Program-made: the position numbers and the translations under genes
Assembly: GCF_002968295.1 (NCBI RefSeq)
Contig: NZ_CP134399.1
Location: 4,030,001 to 4,094,000, forward strand
Origin: Mycobacterium sp. ITM-2016-00317
GTDB taxonomy: Bacteria > Actinomycetota > Actinomycetes > Mycobacteriales > Mycobacteriaceae
Length of the DNA stretch: 64,000 nucleotides
Reading direction: 5' to 3'
The notes under the pieces: model-generated
What the model was told of the DNA's origin: nothing
Database searches by the model: none
The model's input: the letters and a program-made list of their open reading frames with translations, nothing else
In this document: positions 9,937 to 18,274 of the stretch, one piece after another
Numbering within the stretch: position 1 is the first letter of the stretch
Layout: each line of letters begins with the position of its first letter

Positions 9937-11196
9937 CTAGTCCGGCGTGGCCGCGACGTGCTTGTGGACCACCCCGTCCTTCATCACGAACCGCACGTCG
10001 AGGGTGGCGGCGATGTCCTTCGACGGGTCCCCGCCCACCGCGATGATGTCGGCGAGGTAGCCGTCGGCGAGCCGGCCGAGTTCGTCGTCGGCCTCGATGA
10101 GCTCGGCGCTGGTGACCGTCGCCGCGCGCAGCGCCTGCATCGGCGTCATCCCCCGCGACACCAGGGCACACAGCTCCTTGGCGTTCTGCCCGTGCGGTAC
10201 CGCGGGCGCGTCGGTGCCGCAGGCTATCCGCACGCCGGCGGCGATGGCCTTGGGCAGCATCGCCTGGGCCTGCGGGAACACCACCTCCGCCTTCTTGCGC
10301 AGTTCGGGTGCGATGCGGTCGATCGCCATCGCCTCGGTCAGGTAGGTGGTCGACACCAGGAAGGTGCCGTGGTCGACCATCATCGCGATGGTGTCGTCGG
10401 TGGCCAGGAAGCCGTGCTCGATACAGTCGATGCCGGCGCGGATGCACGCGCGAATAGCGCTGTCCCCCACCGCATGTGCGGCAACGCGCACACCGGCGCG
10501 GTGCGCTTCGTCGGCGATCGCGGCGAACTCCTCGTCGGAGTACTGCTGTGCGCCCGGCGCCGTGCTGTGGGACATCACCCCGCCCGAGGCCGACACCTTG
10601 ATCAGCTTCGCGCCGTGCCGGATCTGGTAGCGCACACACGCGCGCACGTCGTCGACGCCGTTGGCGATCCCCTCGGCCACCGACAGCGGCATGATCCCCG
10701 GCGCGAGCCGCTGAAAAACCGTCGGGTCCAGGTGCCCGCCGTACGGGGTCACCGCGTGCCCGGCTGGATAGATGCGCGGCCCGGCGTGCCAGCCCTGGTC
10801 GATGGCCCGCTGAAGGGCCACGTCGAGCAGGTAGCCGCCGGTCTTGACCATCAGCCCGAGGTTGCGCACCGTGGTGAAGCCGGCGTCGAGGGTGCTGCGG
10901 GCGTTCACCGCGGCCCGCAGCGTGCGGTAGACCGGATCGTCCTGCACCCCGTGCATCGGGCTGGGCAGGCCCTCCGGTCCCCCTGGCCCGCCGATGAGCA
11001 GGTTCAGCTCCATGTCCATCAGTCCCGGCAACAGCGTGACGTCGCCGAGGTCGATGGTCTCGTCCGCGTCCTGCGGCAGGACCGCGGGATTCACCGCATG
11101 GATGCGGTTGTCGACGACCACGACGGTGGCCGGCGTGCGCACCCGGCCGGAGTCGATGTCGACCCACCGCGCTGCCCGGAGGACGGTGGTCGTCAC
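9937..11196 (-). CDS. Amidohydrolase-family protein lacking the HxH metal motif
   Basis: 419 residues, a TIM-barrel amidohydrolase related to imidazolonepropionase/prolidase-type enzymes. K200 (KVSASGG), H241 (AAHAVG), H261 (EHG) and D329 (TDAP) are kept. The first metal motif, normally GLxDxHxH, reads GLMDMELNLL, so both His are lost (E63, N65). The paralogue at 37455-38727 has the same change. The start GTG overlaps the stop of the small protein (GTGA). It could be an altered-metal hydrolase or a lyase-like enzyme acting on the product of the Rieske step. Confidence 0.9.
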   Translation of the reverse strand: MTTTVLRAARWVDIDSGRVRTPATVVVVDNRIHAVNPAVLPQDADETIDLGDVTLLPGLMDMELNLLIGGPGGPEGLPSPMHGVQDDPVYRTLRAAVNARSTLDAGFTTVRNLGLMVKTGGYLLDVALQRAIDQGWHAGPRIYPAGHAVTPYGGHLDPTVFQRLAPGIMPLSVAEGIANGVDDVRACVRYQIRHGAKLIKVSASGGVMSHSTAPGAQQYSDEEFAAIADEAHRAGVRVAAHAVGDSAIRACIRAGIDCIEHGFLATDDTIAMMVDHGTFLVSTTYLTEAMAIDRIAPELRKKAEVVFPQAQAMLPKAIAAGVRIACGTDAPAVPHGQNAKELCALVSRGMTPMQALRAATVTSAELIEADDELGRLADGYLADIIAVGGDPSKDIAATLDVRFVMKDGVVHKHVAATPD

Positions 11197-11537
11197 GGGA
11201 CGGGTTCGGAATCGCAGTCCAGCGACGTCGCGCCGGAATCCGGCACCTTCGGCTGTTTCCAGCACTCGACCGGAAACGACACCTGGATCATCGAATACAG
11301 CAGGCGCATCAGGTTCAGTACGTCGTCGGGAAGATCGTCGAGCGCGAACTTGTCGCAGTAGGCGATGGCCTCCTCCGCGCGCGGCGTGATCGCGTCGTAG
11401 AAGGCCTGCATGTCACGCATCGTGCTGGCGAGGCGCTTGCCGTAGCGTTCCGCCTCGGTGGCCAGGCACCAGTCGGCGAACTGCTCGAGATCGGCGAACT
11501 CAGCGGGGAGTTTGGCGGTCTGCGTCGACACGTCCAC
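11193..11537 (-). CDS. Small helical protein paired with Rieske oxygenase (copy B)
   Basis: 114 residues; the second copy of the unnamed helical family (copy A at 5873-6211, copy C at 37098-37451). It shares FADWCLATEAERYGKRL, STMRDMQAFYDA, EEAIAYCDKF, LDDLPDDVLNLM and YSMIQVSFPVECWKQP. The GTG at 11537 lies 2 bases after the Rieske stop; a second GTG at 11531 is also possible. Its stop overlaps the amidohydrolase start. No catalytic motif is visible. A structural or assembly partner of the adjacent oxygenase is inferred from conserved adjacency. Confidence 0.85.
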   Translation of the reverse strand: MDVSTQTAKLPAEFADLEQFADWCLATEAERYGKRLASTMRDMQAFYDAITPRAEEAIAYCDKFALDDLPDDVLNLMRLLYSMIQVSFPVECWKQPKVPDSGATSLDCDSEPVP

Positions 11538-11539
11538 GC

Positions 11540-12817
11540 TCAGACCCCCTGCCCGACCTGCTCGGTCCTGCGCCGGTAGTCCTCGACCCACGCCGCGGTC
11601 TCGGTGTGTAGATGACGGATCAGCACCTCCTGGTCGCAGAGCACGAACTCGTCGAGCACTTGCGACTCGATCATCGACTGGGTGGCCTCCAGGGTGTTGG
11701 CGTCCTGCAGCCCGTACTCCTTGAACGAGACCGCGGCCAGTTCCTGCGCGATGCGCTCGCGCGGCGTGCGCGGCTGCGGGAAGTACAGCGTGCCCTCGAA
11801 GATATGGCTGTTGTGCGACGTCGGCCAGTAGTGGTAGGTCAGGTACCACCCCTGACCCCAGAACAACATCACGAAGTTGGGGAACAACTGGAACGAATCC
11901 AGGCCCCACGGATCGCATTTCGCGGGGTTGAGCCCTTCGGGCATCGGCCCGAGATCTTGCTTGTCCCACGGCCCGAACAGCCCGCTCTGGCAGATGTCCT
12001 CGATGGGCTTGCGCATCTCGTCGGCCATCTCCCAGGCACGCACACCTGAGGTGCTCACCAACCGGTGCGGACCGTCGATGCGATAGTGCGGCGCCTCGAA
12101 GCCGGCTTCGGCCGCGGCTTTGGAGTAGGCGGTCGGCGACTGGTTCGCATGCAGTACGGGGGCATGGTAGAACTCCTGGAACGCGTCCATGTAGAGCTTC
12201 CAGTTGGCCTTCACCTCGGACCGGTAATGGAACCGCGAGGTCATCTTGTCGAACGGATAGCCCTCAAGATCGGTGATCATCGGACCGAGGAAATCGCGCA
12301 GCGTCTGCTCGGGCTCCTTCGCGAAGTTGACGAAGATGAAGCCCTCCCACACCTCGCAGTGCACCGGCACGAGCCCGTAGCGACTCTTGTCGAGATCGAA
12401 GAACTCGCCCTCCTGCTGCACAAAAGTCAGGTTGCCGTCCAGGTCGTAGCGCCACGCGTGGTACTTGCAGGTGAACTGACGGCACACGCCGCTGGTCTCC
12501 TCCAGCGGCATCTCGTTCCACACCAGCTTGTTGCCGCGGTGGCGGCAGATGTTGTGGTACGCCTTGACCTCGCCGGCGGTCGTCCGCACCACGATGATGG
12601 AGGTGTTGACGACCTTGAGTTCCTTGGTGAAATAACTGCCTTTACGCGGAACCTGTTCCACCCGGCCCACGTTCAGCCAGGCCCGCTTGAACACCGCATT
12701 GCGCTCGATTTCGTAGAACTGCGGGTCCACCGAGTCCCGATAGGAGACCGGGCCGGTTCCCAACTGCGGATAGTGCTCGGTCCAGCTGCCTTCTGCCGGC
12801 TTCGGAAATCGGGCCAT
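11540..12817 (-). CDS. Rieske non-heme iron oxygenase, alpha subunit (copy 2)
   Basis: 425 residues. Rieske ligands are C91-x-H93 and C117-x2-H120, and the mononuclear iron region has D211, H218 and H223 (DAFQEFYHAPVLH). The ATG at 12817 follows AGGAG at good spacing; an upstream in-frame extension to 12901 lacks support. It is very similar along its length to copies 1 and 3. It heads an operon with small protein B, amidohydrolase and MarR, and no reductase is encoded here, so it may share the reductase at 8299-9326. Confidence 0.95.
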   Translation of the reverse strand: MARFPKPAEGSWTEHYPQLGTGPVSYRDSVDPQFYEIERNAVFKRAWLNVGRVEQVPRKGSYFTKELKVVNTSIIVVRTTAGEVKAYHNICRHRGNKLVWNEMPLEETSGVCRQFTCKYHAWRYDLDGNLTFVQQEGEFFDLDKSRYGLVPVHCEVWEGFIFVNFAKEPEQTLRDFLGPMITDLEGYPFDKMTSRFHYRSEVKANWKLYMDAFQEFYHAPVLHANQSPTAYSKAAAEAGFEAPHYRIDGPHRLVSTSGVRAWEMADEMRKPIEDICQSGLFGPWDKQDLGPMPEGLNPAKCDPWGLDSFQLFPNFVMLFWGQGWYLTYHYWPTSHNSHIFEGTLYFPQPRTPRERIAQELAAVSFKEYGLQDANTLEATQSMIESQVLDEFVLCDQEVLIRHLHTETAAWVEDYRRRTEQVGQGV

Positions 12818-12964
12818 CGTCGTCTCCTCTTGACTGCCGCCACTGCCGCGCCGCCCGCGTGCGAAGCGCCCCGGTCCACTCTCAGGGAAACCATCAGGCA
12901 CAGCTGACTTTTCGCCATATCGCAGGAGACGACAAGGCCGACGGTATCTGCTTCAGACACCAAT

Positions 12965-12981
12965 CGCAAGTAGTTGATATT
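12965..12981. promoter_or_regulatory. Single box related to the CAAGTACTTG operator
   Basis: CAAGTAGTTGATATT on the plus strand, about 150 bases upstream of the second Rieske gene (minus strand). On the minus strand it reads AATATCAACTACTTG, one mismatch in 15 bases from the site at 9336-9350. It probably binds the same regulator, extending its control to the operon that contains the MarR gene. Confidence 0.5.
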
Positions 12982-13003
12982 CGCGAGCGCCGCGCTCCCA
13001 TCG

Positions 13004-13061
13004 CGAGCAGACACAAAATCGCACAGAACGGAGTGAAAACGTGCGAGTTCGCGTCTGCTCG
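13004..13061. terminator. Inverted repeat GCGAGCAGAC...GTCTGCTCGC
   Basis: Arms of about 22 bases (GCGAGCAGAC and ATCGCAC paired with GTGCGA and GTCTGCTCGC) form a hairpin after the NTF2-like gene. The same element recurs at 13736-13797. It is an intergenic repeat with terminator-like placement; no T-run follows. Confidence 0.5.
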
Positions 13062-13077
13062 CCGGGAGGAGGCGGCC

Positions 13078-13602
13078 TCAGAACGTCAGGTTGTGCTTCT
13101 CGAAATGCCGGGCGAGGGCCTGCATGTAGTCGTCACCGCGGAACGGCCCGCGCGCACCGATCGCCGCCTGGAGGAACGGCCCGTACTCCTCGTCGTTGAC
13201 GTAGGTGGACCAGTGCACGATCCGGCATTCCTCGTCGGTCTCGACGAAGCTGATCGAGTAGAAGCCCATCACCGCGCCGGTATTGACGTTCGTGCCCTCC
13301 CAGCGGTAGCGCTGCACGAATCCGTTCTCGGCCGGCCAGACCTTGAAGTCGACAGGCTTCCAGTCGGGAAAGGTGATGCCGTAGGCCTTGGCCTCGATCG
13401 TCGCCGCGGTGTCCCAGTGGGTCGCGACGTCCTTGAGCACCAGTTCCTGCTCGGCGACGAAGTACGGCGAGGTGTACACCGCGTCGTCGGCGAACTCCCA
13501 CTCGTCGTAGCTCTCCCCCTGCTGCACCTTCTGGAGCACGTACTTGTCGCGGTAACTCTCGGCCATTCTCCGGTGCTTGGCGATGCGCTCAACGAGATCC
13601 AT
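13078..13602 (-). CDS. NTF2/SnoaL-like protein
   Basis: 174 residues. The layout suggests a cone-shaped NTF2-like fold: an N-terminal helix (RIAKHRRMAESYRDKYVL), a W-FADDAVYTSPYF strand block, a middle GFVQRYRWEGTN and MGFYSISFVETDEECRIVHWSTYV sheet. Members are isomerases, dehydratases, small hydrolases or ligand-binding proteins; no catalytic pair is certain here. The ATG at 13602 is chosen; an upstream in-frame ATG at 13629 is possible. A palindrome at 13666-13684, shared with the region beyond the neighbouring TetR gene, lies 64 bases upstream and probably regulates it. Confidence 0.75.
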   Translation of the reverse strand: MDLVERIAKHRRMAESYRDKYVLQKVQQGESYDEWEFADDAVYTSPYFVAEQELVLKDVATHWDTAATIEAKAYGITFPDWKPVDFKVWPAENGFVQRYRWEGTNVNTGAVMGFYSISFVETDEECRIVHWSTYVNDEEYGPFLQAAIGARGPFRGDDYMQALARHFEKHNLTF

Positions 13603-13665
13603 TACGGAGCAATTCCTTTCGACTGCCATACCTGCAGCGGGACGTCCACCGACCGCTTCCTGGTT

Positions 13666-13684
13666 GAATATACATACGCGTATC
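13666..13684. promoter_or_regulatory. TetR operator GATAC-N6-GTATATTC (site 1)
   Basis: GAATATACATACGCGTATC on the plus strand; the complement reads GATAC-N6-GTATATTC. The same 13 fixed bases with identical spacing occur at 14461-14479. The two sites flank the TetR gene at 13810-14415, one before the NTF2-like gene and one in the TetR/AveC divergent gap. Confidence 0.7.
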
Positions 13685-13735
13685 CGTGATACATCGATGA
13701 ATCGCAAGACTGGCCCCGACGCCGCGCCCGTGGTC

Positions 13736-13797
13736 GGCGAGCAGACATGTAATCGCACGAAAAGGGCCCGAACAGTGCGATTTCGCGTCTGCTCGGC
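13736..13797. terminator. Inverted repeat after TetR gene
   Basis: CGGCGAGCAGAC..ATCGCAC and GTGCGATTTCGCGTCTGCTCGGCG-type arms form a strong hairpin 12 bases beyond the TetR stop on the minus strand. It is a second copy of the element at 13004-13061. It probably ends TetR transcription before the NTF2-like promoter. Confidence 0.5.
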
Positions 13798-13809
13798 GCC
13801 GATCCCGGA

Positions 13810-14415
13810 TCAGCTCGGCAGCGTGATGACCGCGGTGTACATCTCGATGACCGGCCGATAGAGGTCGACGTCGTCGAGTTGACTGCCCAGGATCACCGAG
13901 TCGCTGGTGGCCACCAGTGCCTGGGCGAAGGTCAACGGCGAGATGGTCAGCGTGGCACCCAATTTGTCCATGCTGTCGACGATGAACTCGGCGAGTTTCT
14001 CGACGACCTCCGAGCGCTTGTTCGCGACCCGCTCCCTGGCTTCCGGGTTGCGCAGCAGGTACAGCGTGAACTCCAGGCCGAGCGCAGCATGCTCGGCCCC
14101 GCGGTCGTTGCTGAGCTGACGCCAACGTTCGGCGATCGCGTCGAGTTCATGAGCGCCGACCCGGCTCGCCGAGGCCATCACCTCGGCGAAGCTGTCGAAG
14201 TAGCGGCGCCAGTACCGGTCGCTGACGGCCAGGAACAGGTCTTCCTTGGTGGCGAAGTGCTTGTAAATGGCACCTTTGGTGTAGCCGGCCGCATACGCGA
14301 TGTCGTCGAGAGTCGCTGCGGTGAAACCCTTTTCGCCAAAAACAGCCTCAGCGGCGTCCAACAGCAGCGACCGAGTGTGCTCGACTCGCCGCTCCCGGGT
14401 CCACCGCTCCGCCAT
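13810..14415 (-). CDS. TetR/AcrR-family regulator
   Basis: 201 residues. The N-terminal helix-turn-helix is LDDIAYAAGYTKGAIYKHFATKEDLF near residues 33-58, followed by a helical ligand-binding domain. The ATG at 14415 is chosen; an in-frame TTG at 14445 is weaker. It is transcribed away from the AveC-like gene. The matched palindromes at 13666-13684 and 14461-14479 on either side of the gene make a simple model: it represses itself, the NTF2-like gene and the AveC/CbbQ/CbbO operon. Confidence 0.93.
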   Translation of the reverse strand: MAERWTRERRVEHTRSLLLDAAEAVFGEKGFTAATLDDIAYAAGYTKGAIYKHFATKEDLFLAVSDRYWRRYFDSFAEVMASASRVGAHELDAIAERWRQLSNDRGAEHAALGLEFTLYLLRNPEARERVANKRSEVVEKLAEFIVDSMDKLGATLTISPLTFAQALVATSDSVILGSQLDDVDLYRPVIEMYTAVITLPS

Positions 14416-14460
14416 GAAAGAAAGTCTGCCACAGAATCTGAGCAACCTATTGGAATCTCA

Positions 14461-14479
14461 GATACTGATGAGTATATTC
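14461..14479. promoter_or_regulatory. TetR operator GATAC-N6-GTATATTC (site 2)
   Basis: GATACTGATGAGTATATTC lies in the gap between the divergent TetR and AveC-like genes, 46 bases before the TetR start and 70 before the AveC start. It contains ATACT-N4-AGTAT as a perfect inverted repeat and matches site 1 (13666-13684, complement) in all fixed positions. Confidence 0.7.
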
Positions 14480-14548
14480 GCATCCGTCGGATCGCCGCGC
14501 CGCGTTCGGAACGCGCCCGGGCGACTGCCTTCAGCGAGGGGAAACCGG

Positions 14549-15728
14549 ATGAGCGATCTATCGAAGAAACCAGGCGTCACCGAATCGGCGACGCGAACTG
14601 CCGAACTCGGGCATCAGAAGCCTTCGTCGTCGGGGGCTTTCAAGATCTGGGCGACGATCGGTGCCGTGTTCCTTGCGTACACCCTCTATGTGTTCGTCCG
14701 GTGGGTGACCGGGCCCTACTTCGAGCCGGTGGCCAGGCGGCCCGAGCGACCCACCGATGTACATGAAGATCCCGCTGATCGCCAACGCCGTCGTGCTCTG
14801 GATCGGCCTGCCTTTCGCCCTGTGGTTCTTCATCATCCGGCCCTGGGTGCGGGAAAAGCGCATCACGCTCGACGGCATGCTGCTCGTGTCCATGGGGCTG
14901 ATGATGTTCCAGGATCCGATGCTCAACTACTACAGCACCTGGTGCACCTACAACGCATGGCTGTGGAACCAGGGTTCCTGGGCCCCGCACATCCCCGGTT
15001 GGGTGGCCCATGAGGAGCCCGGCCACACGGTGCCCGAACCGCTGCTCACCAACATTCCCGGCTACATGTACGGCGTCCTGCTGCTGACCATCGTCGGCTG
15101 CGCGATCATGCGCAAGATCAAGAACCGGTGGCCCACGATCAGCAACCTGCGCCTGATCCTGGTGACCTACGCGATCGCGATCGTCTTCGACTTCATCATG
15201 GAGGGACTCATCCTCCTGCCGATCGGCTTCTACTCCTATCCCGGTGCCATTCAGTCGTTGTCGTTCAACGCGGGCACGTATTACCAATGGCCGATCTACG
15301 AGGGTTTCATGTGGGGCGGTGTCCAGGCGGCGCTGTGCTGCCTGCGCTTCTTCACCGATGACCGGGGCCGGACCGTGGTCGAACGCGGACTGGACAACAT
15401 CCGCGGCGGATTCGTCAAGCAGCAGTTCATCCGCTTCCTGGCGATCTTCGGCGGGGTCAGCGCGTGCTTCTTCCTGTTCTACAACGTCCCCGCGACCTGG
15501 CTCGGCATGCACGGAGACCCGTGGCCGGAAGACGTTCAGAAGCGCTCCTACTTCAATCCCGGGATTTGCGGTGAGGGGACCGATCGCCCCTGCCCGAATC
15601 CCGATCTTCCGCTGCCGACCAAGCATTCGGGATACATCAACCACGACGGCGAACTCGTGATGCCAGAGGGATTGACGATACCGCCGGTGGTGCCTATCCA
15701 GGGTGCGAACAGTGTTGAGGGCCAGTAA
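14549..15728 (+). pseudogene. AveC-like (spirocyclase AveC family) membrane protein, frameshifted
   Basis: About 390 residues if restored. The N-terminal part (MSDLSKKPG..., first membrane helix KIWATIGAVFLAYTLYVFV, then TGPYFEPV) runs in one frame; the rest (PGGPSDPPMYMKIPL... to 15728) continues in another. Removing one G near 14732 joins them as EPVPGGPSDPP, typical of this family, so a single extra base or a sequencing error is likely. Several further membrane helices follow. An internal start at 14757 would give a 323-residue protein lacking helix 1. AveC itself forms a spiroketal in avermectin synthesis; the role of mycobacterial homologues is not settled. Confidence 0.8.
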
Positions 15729-15735
15729 CATCCGG

Positions 15736-16536
15736 GTGGCATCCGACACCTCCTCGACGGCGCCGTTCTACCGGCCCACCGGCCGCGAGGTCGACGCGTT
15801 CCTCGCCGCGGCGCGCCGCGGGTCTCCGGTGCTGTTGAAAGGCCCGACCGGGTGCGGCAAGACCCGGTTCGTCGAGGCGATGGCCCACCGACTGGGACGT
15901 GACCTCATCACCGTGGCCGGCCACGAGGACATGACATCGGCGGACCTGGTCGGACGCTTTCTCCTCAAGGGCGGCGAAACCGTCTGGGTCGATGGCCCGC
16001 TGACACGAGCCGTGCGGGAGGGAGCGATCTGCTACCTCGACGAAATCGTCGAGGCCCGTCAGGACACGACGGTCGTCATCCATCCACTCGCCGACCACCG
16101 CCGCGAGTTGCCGATCGACCGGCTGGGTACGACTCTTGCTGCGGCACCGGGCTTTCAGCTGGTCATCTCGTACAACCCCGGCTACCAGAGCATCCTGAAG
16201 AGCCTGAAGGAGTCGACCAGGCAGCGATTCGTCGCGATCACGCTCGGCTTCCCTCCGGCGGACGCCGAGGCGGAGGTGGTCGCGCGCGAGGCCGGCATCG
16301 ATAGCTCGACAGCGCAGACGCTGGTCATGCTGGGTGCGGCCATCCGCGACCTGGACGGCTCGGCGCTCAACGAGGTGGCCTCGACCCGGATGCTCATCCT
16401 CGCCGGGGGTCTGGTTGCCGAAGGCCTGAGCCTGCGTGAAGCTGTTCAGTCCGCTGTCGTCGAGGTCCTGTCCGACGATATCGCCGTGACCGTCGCTCTC
16501 GGCGAACTGGCCGACGCCCTGCTCCCCCGGCCGTGA
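15736..16536 (+). CDS. CbbQ/NirQ/NorQ-type MoxR AAA+ ATPase
   Basis: 266 residues. Walker A is GPTGCGKT near residues 36-43, Walker B is AICYLDEI, sensor 1 lies in LVISYNPGYQ, and a C-terminal CbbQ_C-like helical region follows. Such ATPases form hexamers that work with a VWA partner to remodel or activate metalloenzymes (NorQ for nitric-oxide reductase, CbbQ for Rubisco). The GTG start lies 7 bases after the AveC stop. Its stop overlaps the start of the VWA partner gene (GTGA). The client is unknown; candidates are the adjacent membrane proteins or the iron oxygenases nearby. Confidence 0.92.
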   Translation: MASDTSSTAPFYRPTGREVDAFLAAARRGSPVLLKGPTGCGKTRFVEAMAHRLGRDLITVAGHEDMTSADLVGRFLLKGGETVWVDGPLTRAVREGAICYLDEIVEARQDTTVVIHPLADHRRELPIDRLGTTLAAAPGFQLVISYNPGYQSILKSLKESTRQRFVAITLGFPPADAEAEVVAREAGIDSSTAQTLVMLGAAIRDLDGSALNEVASTRMLILAGGLVAEGLSLREAVQSAVVEVLSDDIAVTVALGELADALLPRP

Positions 16537-18239
16537 GCTCCGAAGACCCTGGCCCCGAACGGTTTCGACTTCTCGCGAGCTTCGCCGCCGAGCGGACGCT
16601 CGATGTCGCCGAGGCTGCGGCGGGTGAACGCGCGTATACGGACGGCAGCGTCGTCTTCGTCTCCGCCGCCGGCGATGCGGACGACTGGCGCCGGGAGGTG
16701 CTCGTGCAGAGCGCTCTGCTGAGGTCGGGAAGTCTGGACCCCCGCCTTGTGCGGCGTCTGCGGGGCCGCCCCGCGGCGGCGCGCCGCTACCTGTCGCTGG
16801 AGGGTCGGCGGGTGCTGGCGGAACTCGGACGGTCGGTTCCGCTGGCGGCCGACGTCTACCCCGGCTCTGCGTTGACCGCAGATGGTGCCGAATCTCTTGA
16901 CCTCGCCATGGGTAGAACGCACATCGACGACCCACCGGAGTGGTTCGGATCGATCAGACCGGCGGTGCTGCTGCGCTCCTCCGCGTTCACGGGAACACGC
17001 GCGACCGACGCCGACGTCGGATCGTCGCTCGGCGACGCCGAAGAACCGGAACCCGACGATGAGACAGATGAGGACGACCGACCGTCGGAGAGAAGCCGGA
17101 TCCTGAAGATCTTCGAGGTTCCCGTCGGCGCCCAGGCCGCCGCGAACTTCCTGCGCAAGCTGCTCGGCAGCTCGCGTTCCGGCGAGAACGAGGGGCCCGG
17201 GGGCGAGCTGCGGGCCGGGTCCATTCGCCGTTCGCTGCACGCCGGCGCCCACGCCCGACCGGTGCCGACGCCGATCCGGTTCACCGGCGCCGAGAGCCCC
17301 GGCAGCGCCGTCGGGATCGGCGGGGCCCTGTATCCCGAATGGGACTGCCACCACGACGAATACCGTGAGGATTGGTGCCGGGTCATCGACTTTCCGTTGG
17401 TGACCACCGCCGACGTCGCCGCGGCCGGGGTCCCGGCCGATGCCGTCCTGCGCCGTCGCCTGAGCCGGGTCGGGCTCGGCCCGAAGGTGTTGCGTGCCCG
17501 GGCCGACGGTGAGGACATCGACACCGAGGCGCTGATCGATCTCTTCGTCGATCTGCACTCGGGGCACTCCCCGCCCGAACACGTCTACACCGAACGCAGG
17601 AGGGTCGCCAGGAATCTCGGCGTGCTGATCCTGCTCGACGCGTCGGGTTCGGCGACCGACGCCGACCAGGACGGTCTGGCGGTTCACGAACACCAGCGCC
17701 GCGCTGCTGCCATCCTGGCCGCGACCCTGGAGGAACTCGGCGACCGCGTCGCGGTGTACGGGTTCCGGTCTCAGGGCCGTCGCGCGGTCCACCTGCCCGC
17801 GATCAAGACCTTCGGACAACGATTCGGTGCGGTAGGCCGGGCACGTCTCAACCAACTCCAGCCGTCGGGCTACACACGGCTGGGAGCCGGCATCCGAGGC
17901 GCCGGCGAGATCCTGAAGAAACAGGCGGGCACACCGAACCGGTTGCTGCTGGTGCTGTCCGACGGCCATCCGTACGACGACGGATACGAGGGACGCTACG
18001 CCGAGGCCGATTCCCGGAAGGCACTCGAGGAGCTGCGCGCCGATGGCATGGGGTGCCTGTGCCTGACGATCGGCGCCACCACCGACGCCGACGCACTGGC
18101 GCGGGTCTTCGGTTCGGCATGCCACGCCAGCGGGACGACACTGGCCGAACTCAGCCCGCGGATGGACCAACTGTTCCTGGCGGCCCTGCGTGAACTCTCC
18201 GCTCCGCGACCGTCCCGCATATATGCTCGCCCGAGTTGA
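16533..18239 (+). CDS. CbbO/NorD-type VWA-domain protein
   Basis: 568 residues. The C-terminal third is a von Willebrand A domain with the MIDAS motif DASGS (LLDASGSATDADQ) and later SDGHPYDDGYEGRYA, as in NorD/CbbO. The N-terminal half is helical with an acidic, low-complexity middle (EEPEPDDETDEDDRPSE). It is translationally coupled to the AAA+ gene (GTGA overlap), the usual genetic pairing. The complex would be expected to recognise a target through the VWA domain and act on it with ATP. Confidence 0.92.
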   Translation: MSSEDPGPERFRLLASFAAERTLDVAEAAAGERAYTDGSVVFVSAAGDADDWRREVLVQSALLRSGSLDPRLVRRLRGRPAAARRYLSLEGRRVLAELGRSVPLAADVYPGSALTADGAESLDLAMGRTHIDDPPEWFGSIRPAVLLRSSAFTGTRATDADVGSSLGDAEEPEPDDETDEDDRPSERSRILKIFEVPVGAQAAANFLRKLLGSSRSGENEGPGGELRAGSIRRSLHAGAHARPVPTPIRFTGAESPGSAVGIGGALYPEWDCHHDEYREDWCRVIDFPLVTTADVAAAGVPADAVLRRRLSRVGLGPKVLRARADGEDIDTEALIDLFVDLHSGHSPPEHVYTERRRVARNLGVLILLDASGSATDADQDGLAVHEHQRRAAAILAATLEELGDRVAVYGFRSQGRRAVHLPAIKTFGQRFGAVGRARLNQLQPSGYTRLGAGIRGAGEILKKQAGTPNRLLLVLSDGHPYDDGYEGRYAEADSRKALEELRADGMGCLCLTIGATTDADALARVFGSACHASGTTLAELSPRMDQLFLAALRELSAPRPSRIYARPS

Positions 18240-18251
18240 CAAGTAGTTGAT
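18238..18251. promoter_or_regulatory. Box related to the CAAGTACTTG operator
   Basis: GACAAGTAGTTGAT overlaps the stop codon of the VWA gene and lies 24 bases before the GTG of the emopamil-binding-like gene. Its complement ATCAACTACTTGTC differs at one base from the site at 9339-9352. It may place an internal promoter under the same regulator as the Rieske operons. Confidence 0.45.
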
Positions 18252-18274
18252 AAAGAACCGACAGAGGTAGCACC

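Noticed and set aside
9280..11361. 693-codon open frame on the plus strand
   Set aside because: Antisense to the MarR and amidohydrolase genes; no ribosome site or domain.
13004..13797. Possible CRISPR array from two similar repeats
   Set aside because: Only two copies, each an internal hairpin, 730 bases apart with a gene between; no spacers.
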